DNA from: Bacillota bacterium
Lineage (GTDB): Bacteria; Bacillota; TC1
DNA length: 52,928 nucleotides
Assembly: GCA_028683955.1 (NCBI GenBank)
Contig: JAQUGR010000009.1
Coordinates: 1 to 52,928 of the forward strand
Direction of reading: 5' to 3'
Positions 18,290-26,193 of this stretch are shown here, one piece after another. The notes under the pieces are model-generated. The model made no database searches. It worked only from the letters and a program-made list of their open reading frames with translations, and was not told the DNA's origin. Numbering within the stretch: the first letter of the stretch is position 1; each line of letters starts with the position of its first letter. The translations under genes and the position numbers were made by a program.

Positions 18290-18835
18290 ATGATTAGTAT
18301 ATTATTAGGCTCAGGATTTGAAGAAGTTGAAGCTATAACAGTTTTTGATATTCTAAAAAGAGCAGGAGCGGATATAGCATTAGTATCAGTAACAGGTTCA
18401 ATCGAAGTGAGCAGTGCAAGAAATTTAGTAATAAAAACTGATGAATTATTAGATGATATAAAAGATAGAAAACATCAGATGATTGTCATTCCTGGAGGAA
18501 TGGGTGGAGTTAAAAGAATTATAAATTCACCATCTGCCAAGATTTTTCTACAACAAGCTTTTAGAGATAAAACTAAGATTGGAGCTATATGCGCCGGACC
18601 TATAGTATTAGACAAATTCGGGCTTTTTAATGAAGAGACAAAATATACATGTTATCCAGGAGTAGAGAATGAAATAAGTATGGGTATCTATTTAGAAGAG
18701 GATATTGTTATTGATAATCAATTTATTACTTCAGTTGGACCTGGTACAGCAGAAAAATTTGCATTTAAATTAGTTGAAATTATATTTGATAAAGAAAAAG
18801 TTGCAGAAGTAAAAACTGGCTGGTTTGGGAAATAA
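18290..18835 (+). CDS. DJ-1/PfpI family protein
   Basis: 181 residues, a single class I glutamine-amidotransferase-like domain. The conserved glutamate is in GSGFEEVEA (about residues 11-14), VIPGG is at about 66-70, and the nucleophile elbow AICAGP carries C101. Relatives include the DJ-1/ThiJ/YajL group with proposed chaperone, deglycase or glyoxalase roles, which are debated. The exact activity cannot be assigned. The sequence is cytoplasmic with no signal. AGAGGAG precedes the ATG. It is followed 1 nt later by queH and is probably in the same operon. Confidence 0.9.
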   Translation: MISILLGSGFEEVEAITVFDILKRAGADIALVSVTGSIEVSSARNLVIKTDELLDDIKDRKHQMIVIPGGMGGVKRIINSPSAKIFLQQAFRDKTKIGAICAGPIVLDKFGLFNEETKYTCYPGVENEISMGIYLEEDIVIDNQFITSVGPGTAEKFAFKLVEIIFDKEKVAEVKTGWFGK

Positions 18836-18836
18836 T

Positions 18837-19454
18837 ATGAAAATTAATTATAACAAAGAGATGAATAAAACTATAGAAGAACTTAAAGGGAAAAGACCGA
18901 AAATCTTACTCCATAGTTGTTGTGGACCTTGTAGTACTAGCGTTATTGATAGGCTTAATCCTTATTTTGAGATTATAGTTTATTACTATAATCCCAATAT
19001 TTCACCAGAAGAAGAATACTTAAGGAGAGCTGAGGAACAAATCAACTATCTTAAAAGTATAGGAATCGAATATGTTTTAGGCGATTACGAAATTGAAAAA
19101 TATGAATCAGCAGTTAGAGGTTTAGAAAAAGAAAAAGAAGGCGGGTTAAGATGTTTAACTTGCTTTAGGTTACGCTTGGAAAAGACTGCACAGAAGGCTG
19201 ATGAATTGAATATAGGATATTTTACAACTACTCTTACTGTTAGTGCTCATAAGAACAGTCAATTAATTAACGAAGCTGGAATAAAAATAGCTAGGAACTA
19301 TGAAGTTAGTTATTTAGCTAGTGATTTTAAAAAAGAAGATGGTTATAAGAAATCTGTAGATTTGAGCAAAGAATTAGGTATGTACAGACAAGATTATTGT
19401 GGTTGTAAGTTTAGTAAAAAGGAAAGTGAGATTAAAAGTGAAGACAAAATTTAA
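18837..19454 (+). CDS. queH: Epoxyqueuosine reductase QueH
   Basis: 205 residues from ATG 18837, 1 nt after the upstream stop; the in-frame TTG at 18825 would overlap that gene. QueH catalyses the last step of queuosine synthesis in tRNA, reducing epoxyqueuosine. Its cysteine pattern is complete: HSCCGPC (C28, C29, C32), CLTC (C106, C109) and YCGC (C188, C190), the ligands of the iron-sulfur and second metal site. No other queuosine genes are in the window. The 3' end overlaps the next gene. Confidence 0.93.
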   Translation: MKINYNKEMNKTIEELKGKRPKILLHSCCGPCSTSVIDRLNPYFEIIVYYYNPNISPEEEYLRRAEEQINYLKSIGIEYVLGDYEIEKYESAVRGLEKEKEGGLRCLTCFRLRLEKTAQKADELNIGYFTTTLTVSAHKNSQLINEAGIKIARNYEVSYLASDFKKEDGYKKSVDLSKELGMYRQDYCGCKFSKKESEIKSEDKI

Positions 19455-20100
19455 CAAGGTTCTATTTGATTTAGATGGAACTATAACAGATTCTAAAGAA
19501 GGGATTTTAAACTCTCTAAGATATGCTTTAGATAAAATGAAACTAGAACAATATGATGATGAATTTTTGATGTCTTTTGTAGGACCTCCTTTAATGGATT
19601 CATTTATTAATAAAGCTAAATTATCTGTAGAAAAAGCTGAAAAAGCATTAGGTTTCTATAGAGAAAGATTTCAAACTATAGGGATTTATGAAAACAAATT
19701 ATATCCAGGGATAAGGGAGTTACTACACCTTTTAAGTCAAAGGAATGATATATCAGTTTATATTGCCACTGCTAAACCCTTGCCCTATGCTATTAGAGTT
19801 CTAGAATACTTCAAAATAATTAAATATTTTGATGATATAAGTGGATCAACTCTAGATGGAAGTGTTTCTGGAAAGACTCAAGTTATAACAAATTTATTAA
19901 ATAAATTTAAACCTGATTTTAATAGAGAAAGTACCCTTATGATTGGAGATAGAGATCATGATATAATAGGTGCTAAAGAAAATGGTATCAAGTCATTGGG
20001 AGTTCTTTATGGATATGGAGATTTGGCTGAAGTAAGAGATGCCGATTATTTAGTAGAATCAGTCATAGAGTTACAAAAATTCTTGTTGGGAGGCAAATAA
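19438..20100 (+). CDS. HAD-superfamily phosphatase (phosphoglycolate-phosphatase-like)
   Basis: About 220 residues. Motif I is LFDLDGTITDS, motif II lies in YIATAKP, and motifs III/IV are in LMIGDRDHDIIGAKENG, with an alpha-helical C1 cap between I and II. Such enzymes hydrolyse small phosphorylated metabolites or nucleotides; the substrate is not predictable. The start is uncertain: GTG 19438 or GTG 19426 are both possible after AAGGA at 19419-19423. It overlaps the end of queH by 17 nt. The stop overlaps the next ATG (TAATG). Confidence 0.88.
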   Translation: MKTKFNKVLFDLDGTITDSKEGILNSLRYALDKMKLEQYDDEFLMSFVGPPLMDSFINKAKLSVEKAEKALGFYRERFQTIGIYENKLYPGIRELLHLLSQRNDISVYIATAKPLPYAIRVLEYFKIIKYFDDISGSTLDGSVSGKTQVITNLLNKFKPDFNRESTLMIGDRDHDIIGAKENGIKSLGVLYGYGDLAEVRDADYLVESVIELQKFLLGGK

Positions 20101-21221
20101 TGGAATTCGAATTAAAAAAATCATTGTTGGACCAATTAGAAAAGCAAGGTTATGGAAAGTTATTAGATGTTCAGGAACAAGTTATACCACATATGATGGC
20201 TAAAGAAAATTTAGTTGTTGAAGCCCCAACTGGATCAGGAAAGACTTTGGCTTATACTATACCTATTTTAAATAATATTAACAATGATAAAAATATAAAA
20301 TATATTATTTTAGTTCCAACAAAGGAATTAGGATCTCAAATAACTAAAGAAATTAAAAAATTTACTGATAAAGTATTGTTTCTACCTGATCAAGTTGGAA
20401 AAGAACGCCAATTGGCTAGTCTTAAAAAAATTAGGCCTGAAATATTAGTAGGGATGCCTAATAGAATTTTTGAATTAATTGTTATAGGTAAAATTAAATT
20501 AAATCATTTAGAATATCTGATTATTGATGAAGGAGATAAGGTTTTAAAAAGAGAAAATCAACAATATGTAGAAGAAATACTTAAAAGTTCCTTGAAATCT
20601 ACCCCTTTAGCGTTTTTTTCAGCAACATTTAGACCTGTAGATCAAGAAACGATAAGTCAGTATAGGCAAGAAATAGTTCATATTAAGTCTAAGGTAATGG
20701 TAGGGGAAATTAAACATTATTACTTGATGACAGATGATAAAAGAAAAACTGAAAATATGTTTAAGGTATTAAAAGGACTTGATGCAAAGAAGAGTATAGT
20801 TTTTATAAATAGGTCAGTTGGTGTTGAAGGTCTAGTGGCTAGATTTAATCAACAAACCAGGGAGGTTTTCAAACTTCATACTGACATGGATATGCAACAA
20901 AGAAAAACTGTGTTGGAAAGATTTAGAAATTCTAATTATTCTATTCTAGTTACAACAGATGTTTTTTCAAGAGGATTAGATATTCCAGATACAGATTGTG
21001 TGATTCATTACGACTTGCCAAAAACAGGGAATATATATATACACAGAAGTGGTAGAACAGGTAGAGGTTTTAGAAAAGGTTCAGTTGTCTCATTGGTGGC
21101 TGAAGGGGAAAAACAGTTATTTTATGATGTTCGTAGCATGTCAAAATTACATATTGGTCAAATTGGGCTTAGAAAAGATGGAAGCATTTTCTTCCTAGTC
21201 AAGCCTTTAAATAAGAATTGA
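20100..21221 (+). CDS. DEAD-box-type RNA helicase (DEGD variant)
   Basis: 373 residues, the helicase core with no long C-terminal RNA-binding domain. Motif I is APTGSGKT (42-49), Ia VPTKELGSQ, Ib GMPNRI, motif II IIDEGDKV with DEGD at 143-146 instead of DEAD, motif III SAT (174-176), motif V TTDVFSRGLDIPDTD and motif VI HRSGRTGR. The Asp-Glu that coordinates magnesium is kept, so ATPase activity is expected. It likely acts in rRNA maturation or mRNA turnover. The ATG overlaps the HAD gene stop. The 3' end overlaps the convergent pseudouridine synthase gene by 23 nt. Confidence 0.93.
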   Translation: MEFELKKSLLDQLEKQGYGKLLDVQEQVIPHMMAKENLVVEAPTGSGKTLAYTIPILNNINNDKNIKYIILVPTKELGSQITKEIKKFTDKVLFLPDQVGKERQLASLKKIRPEILVGMPNRIFELIVIGKIKLNHLEYLIIDEGDKVLKRENQQYVEEILKSSLKSTPLAFFSATFRPVDQETISQYRQEIVHIKSKVMVGEIKHYYLMTDDKRKTENMFKVLKGLDAKKSIVFINRSVGVEGLVARFNQQTREVFKLHTDMDMQQRKTVLERFRNSNYSILVTTDVFSRGLDIPDTDCVIHYDLPKTGNIYIHRSGRTGRGFRKGSVVSLVAEGEKQLFYDVRSMSKLHIGQIGLRKDGSIFFLVKPLNKN

Positions 21222-22065
21222 AAATTGGAGGTTGGGGTGCTATAACCCTGACCTCTTTGTTTGTTCTAAAATGCTTAAAGATCATTATGTTAGAATGGAG
21301 AAATAGCCTAGGCGCATTTTCTTCTCCATATAAGAAATCTCCTACCAAGGGATGTCCAATATGGGAAAGATGCACTCTTATTTGATGAGTTCTGCCTGTA
21401 TGAAGGGTAATTCTCAAGAGGCTATACTTATCACTCCTAGATAAAACGAAGTATTCCGTTCTTGATTCTTTACCATTTTGAGTCACTATACGTCTTATAC
21501 TTGGGGCATCTATCTTTGCAATTGGCAGATTTATTAATTCATGATCTTTTTCTACTATACCTTCAACTAAAGCAATATATTCTTTATATGGTCTATTTAA
21601 AGTAAGAGCATGTTGAGCTATTGGATGCTTGGCGAAAATAATTACACCTGATGTAGTCTTATCCAGTCTGTTAATAGGATGAAGTGATTTATACCCACTA
21701 CATTGAAGATGGTATAGAACACCATTGGCGATTGTATTATCCATATGCCCAGGAGTTGGATGTGTGACTGTATTAAAGTCTTTATTTAGTGCTATATAGT
21801 CTGCATCTTCATATAGTATGTCTAAATCCATCTTTACAGGACTGACATTTGAAACATCATCTAAGTAGGGATTAATAGTTATCAAGTCACCACAAGAAAC
21901 TGGATTCCAAAACTTATAGATTTTTCCATTAACGGTTACTTTATCATTATTTCTTAATTTAATTAAATAATGTCTAGATAATTCTTTATGTGTTAAAAAA
22001 TTTTTTATAGACATTCCATCTTCATTTTCACGAACTGTATAGTTGATTAATTCCTCTTTTTTCAT
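21199..22065 (-). CDS. RluA-family pseudouridine synthase
   Basis: 288 residues on the minus strand, starting at the ATG whose complement is 22063-22065, after AAGGAGA. The frame is open 57 nt further upstream, but that lacks a ribosome binding site. The N-terminal S4-like domain contains LSRHYLIKLRNNDKVTVNGK; the catalytic motif is HPINRLDKTTSGV with the active-site aspartate, followed by GRTHQIRVHLSHIGHPLVGDFLYG. It isomerises uridine to pseudouridine in rRNA or tRNA; the precise site is unknown. It is the only minus-strand gene here and has its own promoter. Confidence 0.94.
   Translation of the reverse strand: MKKEELINYTVRENEDGMSIKNFLTHKELSRHYLIKLRNNDKVTVNGKIYKFWNPVSCGDLITINPYLDDVSNVSPVKMDLDILYEDADYIALNKDFNTVTHPTPGHMDNTIANGVLYHLQCSGYKSLHPINRLDKTTSGVIIFAKHPIAQHALTLNRPYKEYIALVEGIVEKDHELINLPIAKIDAPSIRRIVTQNGKESRTEYFVLSRSDKYSLLRITLHTGRTHQIRVHLSHIGHPLVGDFLYGEENAPRLFLHSNIMIFKHFRTNKEVRVIAPQPPIFNSYLKA
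21228..21263 (+). terminator. Probable terminator of the DJ-1 to helicase operon, inside the opposing gene
   Basis: Stem of 11 pairs including two G-U: 21228-21238 with 21245-21255, a 6-nt loop, then TTTGTTTG. It starts 6 nt after the helicase stop and lies within the 3' coding end of the convergent RluA gene. On the other strand there is no T run, so it would act only on plus-strand transcripts. Confidence 0.5.
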
Positions 22066-22093
22066 GCTTCTCCTTATTAAAAATCTTAATGTA

Positions 22094-22122
22094 ATTATAC
22101 TATAGTAAATAAACTTTGTCAT
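22094..22122 (-). promoter_or_regulatory. SigA-type promoter of the RluA-family gene
   Basis: Read on the minus strand: -35 ATGACA (22117-22122), 17-bp spacer, -10 TATAAT (22094-22099), preceded by TAG. It lies 29 nt before the pseudouridine synthase start, the right place and orientation. Confidence 0.75.
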
Positions 22123-22150
22123 TTTACTTTAATATCTTTAAGTAAGACTA

Positions 22151-22156
22151 TATAAT
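22151..22156 (+). promoter_or_regulatory. -10 box for the YitT gene
   Basis: A consensus TATAAT 22 nt before the YitT ATG, just ahead of the GAGGTGAT ribosome binding site. At 17 bp spacing the -35 position reads TTTAAT (22128-22133), which is weak. It is divergent from the minus-strand promoter in the same gap. Confidence 0.5.
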
Positions 22157-22177
22157 TAAGAGTGAGGTGATAATTTT

Positions 22178-23035
22178 ATGATGAAAAAAATTGTTAATAT
22201 TAAATTATTAGAAAAAATATTCTTTATTACGTTAGGTGCTTTTTTGGCGGCTTTTTCTATACAGGTCTTTTTTCTACCAAATAGAATTATTGATGGGGGT
22301 ATAGTTGGTATTTCCATAATTCTACATATATTGACAGGAATGCAATTAGGGATTTTCACATTTTTATTTAATATAGTGTTTTTAATATTTGGATATAATC
22401 AAATAGGAAAGAATTTTGCAATAACATCAATATTTTCAATAAGCTTATTTTCATTTTTTATTGCGATTTTATCCTATGTGCCAATTATAACTAATGATGT
22501 TATTTTAGGTAGTATATTTGGAGGAATTGTACTTGGTATTGGGGTAGGACTCATATTAAGGTACGGGGGCTATGTAGATGGTACAGAAGTTGTAGCAATG
22601 ATATTAAATGAAAAAACTATATTTTCAGTTGGTCAAATTTTAATGATTTTTAATTTATTCATTTTAAGTGGAGCTGCCTGGATTTATGGTTGGGATAGAG
22701 CTTTCTATTCTATATTGGCCTTCTTTATAGTTCAAAAAACGATTGATGTTGTTTTAGATGGACTAGACCAAGAAAAATCTGCCATGATAATATCTGATGA
22801 AGCTGAAGAAATAGGATCAGCAATTGAATGTAGATTAGGCAGGATGGTAACCTTTATTGATACTAAAATTGGTGAAGTTAAAGAGAAGAAAACACTGCTA
22901 TATACAACTGTAACAAGGTTGGAGATGCCCAAGCTATTAATAATAGTACATGAAAAAGATGCCGATGCATTTGTTGCAATATCAGATGTTGCAGATGTTA
23001 TGGATGGGAAATATAAAAAGAAATCAATTCACTAG
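22178..23035 (+). CDS. YitT family membrane protein (DUF161/DUF2179)
   Basis: 285 residues. About five to six transmembrane segments lie in the first 200 residues, with the family motifs FFLPNRIIDGGIVGISI and GYVDGTEVVAMI, followed by a soluble C-terminal DUF2179 domain (SAMIISDEAEEIGSAIE, then LYTTVTRLEMPKLLIIV). The function of the family is not established. GAGGTGAT precedes the two adjacent ATGs (22178, 22181). The next gene begins 8 nt after its stop. Confidence 0.92.
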   Translation: MMKKIVNIKLLEKIFFITLGAFLAAFSIQVFFLPNRIIDGGIVGISIILHILTGMQLGIFTFLFNIVFLIFGYNQIGKNFAITSIFSISLFSFFIAILSYVPIITNDVILGSIFGGIVLGIGVGLILRYGGYVDGTEVVAMILNEKTIFSVGQILMIFNLFILSGAAWIYGWDRAFYSILAFFIVQKTIDVVLDGLDQEKSAMIISDEAEEIGSAIECRLGRMVTFIDTKIGEVKEKKTLLYTTVTRLEMPKLLIIVHEKDADAFVAISDVADVMDGKYKKKSIH

Positions 23036-23043
23036 GAGGGTAA

Positions 23044-24684
23044 ATGAAGAATTTTGTAATAACTAAAGAAGATACTGGCATTTCAATTTTTGATTTCTTT
23101 GATAAACAAGAATTAGACTTTGTCCCATTTGCTTATAGCTTAAATAATGAATTAGTTCCACATGACACTTTAATTAAAGAAAACGATTGGGTAGAATCAT
23201 ATAGCCAAACTCATAAGATTGGCTATAATATATATAAACAAAGCTTAGCCTTTTTACTTAGTTATGTGGTTAAAACACTTATGCCTAAAGGCAATTTTGA
23301 ACTTTCACATACTATCTCAAAAGGTATTTATGGAAGTTTTAGAAATGGAATGATAATTACAAGTGACGATGTTGTTAAAATTAAGGCTAAAATGAAAGCT
23401 TTAATAAAAGCTGATTTACCTTTTAATATAAGAAGGATCAAACGAGAGGAAGCTTTAGAAATATTTAAAAAAATAGGTAACCATGATGAAAAATTTCAGT
23501 ATGGTGCTAGATTTCCAGATGTTATAACTATGTATAGCATAGGGGATGATTTTAGTTATAGTGATTACTATTATGAACCATTTGTACCCTCAACTAAATA
23601 TTTAGAAACATTTGATTTAATGCAATTTATGCCTGGGTTACTTGTTAAGTTGGCTAAAAGAAATAATCCTTCAAAGTTATTTATGTTTAATGAGCAACCC
23701 AAAATATTTGATATGATTCAAGAGACTAATAGAATTACAAATATTTTGGAATTATCATATATAACATCACTAAATCGACAGATTATTGAAGGTAGAGCCA
23801 AAGAGATGATTTTGATAGGCGAAGCACTTCAAGAACAAAAAATAGCTGAAATTGCTAGTCATATATCCTTAAATAGTTATAAATATCAAATAGTAATGAT
23901 ATCTGGACCATCATCTTCTGGGAAAACGACTTTCTCTAAAAAACTAAAGGTATCTTTGATGGCTCGTGGTCATAAACCTATTTTAATGTCTTTAGATGAT
24001 TTTTATTTAAATAGGGACAATACACCATTAGATGAAGATGGAAAACCAGATTTTGAAAATATACATTCTATAGATATAGAACTCTTTCAAGATATTTTAA
24101 CAAGACTGATTAATGGTGAAGAAGTTGAGCCTCCAGTATTTAATTTTAAAACAGGCTTAAGAGAGTATAATGGAAGAAAAATAAAGAAAGATAGAAAAAG
24201 TCCTATTATAATTGAGGGAATTCATGGGATGAACCCAATACTAACAAATAAAGTTCCTAGACATATGAAATACATAGTTTATGTTACAGCACTTACTCCT
24301 TTAAATTTGGACCCTTCTAATCATATTAAAACTTCAGAAGGAAGAATTATTAGAAGAATGGTCAGAGATGATAGATTCAGATCTTTAGATATTGAAAAAA
24401 CTTTCATTCTATGGCCAAGTGTTAGAAAAGGTGAAGAACAAAATATCTTTAAATATCAAGAATTAGCAGATATTCATTTTAACTCTAGCCTGCCTCATGA
24501 ATTAAATGTTTTAAAAGTTTATGCTGAACCTTTACTTAAGGCAGTAAAGAGAGATTCTAAATATTATATAGATGCTCAACATTTATTGAATATTTTAAGA
24601 TATTGTGAACCATTAGATGCTAAGTGGGTTCCATCAAATTCAATTCTCAGGGAATTTATCGGACAAGGCGGTATGGATGATTAA
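23044..24684 (+). CDS. Uridine-kinase-like nucleoside kinase with ThrRS-like N-terminal region
   Basis: 546 residues. The N-terminal ~60 residues resemble a TGS-type domain. A ThrRS second-additional-domain-like region follows (about 60-240, SHTISKGIYGSF and KREEALEIF). The C-terminal kinase domain has P-loop GPSSSGKT (288-295) and the uridine-kinase-like SLDDFYLNRD and IIIEGIHGMNP. Proteins of this architecture are annotated nucleoside kinase in many Clostridia and Thermotogae, probably making UMP from uridine by salvage. AGGAGGGT precedes the ATG. The 3' end overlaps nfo by 8 nt. Confidence 0.9.
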   Translation: MKNFVITKEDTGISIFDFFDKQELDFVPFAYSLNNELVPHDTLIKENDWVESYSQTHKIGYNIYKQSLAFLLSYVVKTLMPKGNFELSHTISKGIYGSFRNGMIITSDDVVKIKAKMKALIKADLPFNIRRIKREEALEIFKKIGNHDEKFQYGARFPDVITMYSIGDDFSYSDYYYEPFVPSTKYLETFDLMQFMPGLLVKLAKRNNPSKLFMFNEQPKIFDMIQETNRITNILELSYITSLNRQIIEGRAKEMILIGEALQEQKIAEIASHISLNSYKYQIVMISGPSSSGKTTFSKKLKVSLMARGHKPILMSLDDFYLNRDNTPLDEDGKPDFENIHSIDIELFQDILTRLINGEEVEPPVFNFKTGLREYNGRKIKKDRKSPIIIEGIHGMNPILTNKVPRHMKYIVYVTALTPLNLDPSNHIKTSEGRIIRRMVRDDRFRSLDIEKTFILWPSVRKGEEQNIFKYQELADIHFNSSLPHELNVLKVYAEPLLKAVKRDSKYYIDAQHLLNILRYCEPLDAKWVPSNSILREFIGQGGMDD

Positions 24685-25519
24685 TATAGGATGCCACATG
24701 TCTGTGTCAAAAGGATATAAATATATGGGGAAAAGAATATTGGAACTAGGTGGTAATACATTCCAATATTTTTCAAGAAATCCAAGAGGTGGTAGTGTAA
24801 AGGACATTGATAAAAATGATGCACAAGCTTTAAGAGAACTCATGGAAGAAAATCATTTTGCTCCAATTTTAACGCATGCTCCCTACACATTAAATATGGC
24901 AGCTGCTAAAGATGATACTTATGATTTTGCCAAAAGAGTTTTTAGAGAAGATTTGGAAAGATTAGAAGAATTGCCTAGCAATTTATATAATTTTCATCCT
25001 GGCAGCCATACAGGTATGGGTGTTGATTGGGGATTGGAAAGAATAATAAAAGGTTTAAACGAAGTTGTCTTTAAAGAATCGACTTCTACAATATTATTTG
25101 AGGTAATGGCTGGTAAGGGTAGCGAAATCGGAAGCAATTTTGAAGAAATAAAGATTTTATTAGATAGTGTAAATTATAGAGAAAAATTTGGAGTATGTTT
25201 AGATACCTGTCACTTATATGAAGGTGGTTATGATCTAGTAAATGACCTAGAAGGTGTTTTAGACCAGATAGAAAATTCTTTTGGTCTGGCTAAAGTAAAA
25301 GCAATACATCTAAATGACAGTAAAAATCCACTTGGTGCCAGGAAAGATAGGCATGAGAAAATAGGAGAGGGTTCACTCGGGTTAGGTACAATTTTAAATA
25401 TAGTTTCCAATCCACGCCTTAAGGATATCCCATTTTTGTTAGAGACACCAAACGAAGAAGAAGGCTATGGAAGAGAAATAAGTTTGATTAAGGAAATGCT
25501 AGAAAATGAGAGCTACTAA
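24677..25519 (+). CDS. nfo: Endonuclease IV (AP endonuclease)
   Basis: 280 residues from ATG 24677 (MINIGCHMSVSKGY); an in-frame ATG 60 nt upstream lies deep in the kinase gene and adds non-family residues. The TIM-barrel metal ligands are visible in LTHAPY, NFHPGSH, EVMAGKG, CLDTCHLYEGGYD, HLNDSKNPLGARKDRHEKIGEG and LETPNEEE. It cleaves abasic sites in base excision repair. It overlaps nth, another repair gene, by 14 nt. Confidence 0.95.
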   Translation: MINIGCHMSVSKGYKYMGKRILELGGNTFQYFSRNPRGGSVKDIDKNDAQALRELMEENHFAPILTHAPYTLNMAAAKDDTYDFAKRVFREDLERLEELPSNLYNFHPGSHTGMGVDWGLERIIKGLNEVVFKESTSTILFEVMAGKGSEIGSNFEEIKILLDSVNYREKFGVCLDTCHLYEGGYDLVNDLEGVLDQIENSFGLAKVKAIHLNDSKNPLGARKDRHEKIGEGSLGLGTILNIVSNPRLKDIPFLLETPNEEEGYGREISLIKEMLENESY

Positions 25520-26150
25520 AAAAAGAAAAGAAATAATAGAATTATTAAAAATGGAATATTGGTACGCGAAAGCTGAACTTGAGTTCAATAATCCTTTTGA
25601 ACTACTTGTGGCTACAATATTGTCAGCCCAATCAACAGATGTTCAAGTTAATAAAGTTACTAAAGATCTTTTCTTGGTTGGAGGAACACCTTCTAAAATT
25701 GCAGCTATGTCAGTTGTAGAATTAGAAAGCAGAATAAAAAGCATCGGTCTATATAAGAATAAAGCGAAAAACCTTATAGGGATGAGTAAAATATTAATTG
25801 GGGAATATAATGGTAATGTGCCTGAATCAATTGATGAATTAGTAAAACTTCCTGGTGTAGGTCGAAAAACTGCTAATGTAGTTGTTAGCAATGCTTTCAA
25901 TATACCTGCAATAGCAGTGGACACTCATGTTTTTAGAGTATCTAATAGATTGGGTTTAGCTGAAGCTAATAATGTTAAAGACACAGAAGAACAATTGATG
26001 CAAGTTATTGAAAAATCTGACTGGAGTAAGCTGCATCATTGTTTAATATTTCATGGCAGACGAGTTTGCAAGGCGAGGACGCCAATGTGTGAAATATGTA
26101 ATTTTACAGATAAATGTAAATACTATAAAAAACTTTCAAAAAAAATATAA
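25506..26150 (+). CDS. nth: Endonuclease III (DNA glycosylase/AP lyase)
   Basis: 214 residues. The helix-hairpin-helix is LPGVGRKTANVV, the catalytic lysine follows LSAQSTDVQVNK-type context, and the catalytic aspartate is in AIAVDTHVFRVSNRLGL. The C-terminal [4Fe-4S] ligands have the C-x6-C-x2-C-x5-C spacing. It removes oxidised pyrimidines and nicks the resulting abasic sites. It starts inside nfo, so the two base-excision enzymes are coupled. Confidence 0.96.
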   Translation: MRATKKRKEIIELLKMEYWYAKAELEFNNPFELLVATILSAQSTDVQVNKVTKDLFLVGGTPSKIAAMSVVELESRIKSIGLYKNKAKNLIGMSKILIGEYNGNVPESIDELVKLPGVGRKTANVVVSNAFNIPAIAVDTHVFRVSNRLGLAEANNVKDTEEQLMQVIEKSDWSKLHHCLIFHGRRVCKARTPMCEICNFTDKCKYYKKLSKKI

Positions 26151-26193
26151 TAGTGATAGAATATAAGATAGATTTTTTTAAAAGGAGACTTAC

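Noticed and set aside
18825-18836. Upstream TTG start for queH
   Set aside because: It would overlap the DJ-1 gene and add residues not expected; ATG 18837 directly after the stop is simpler.
22066-22122. 19-codon N-terminal extension of the RluA-family protein
   Set aside because: It runs through the promoter (-10 at 22094-22099); AAGGAGA precedes the ATG at 22065 instead.
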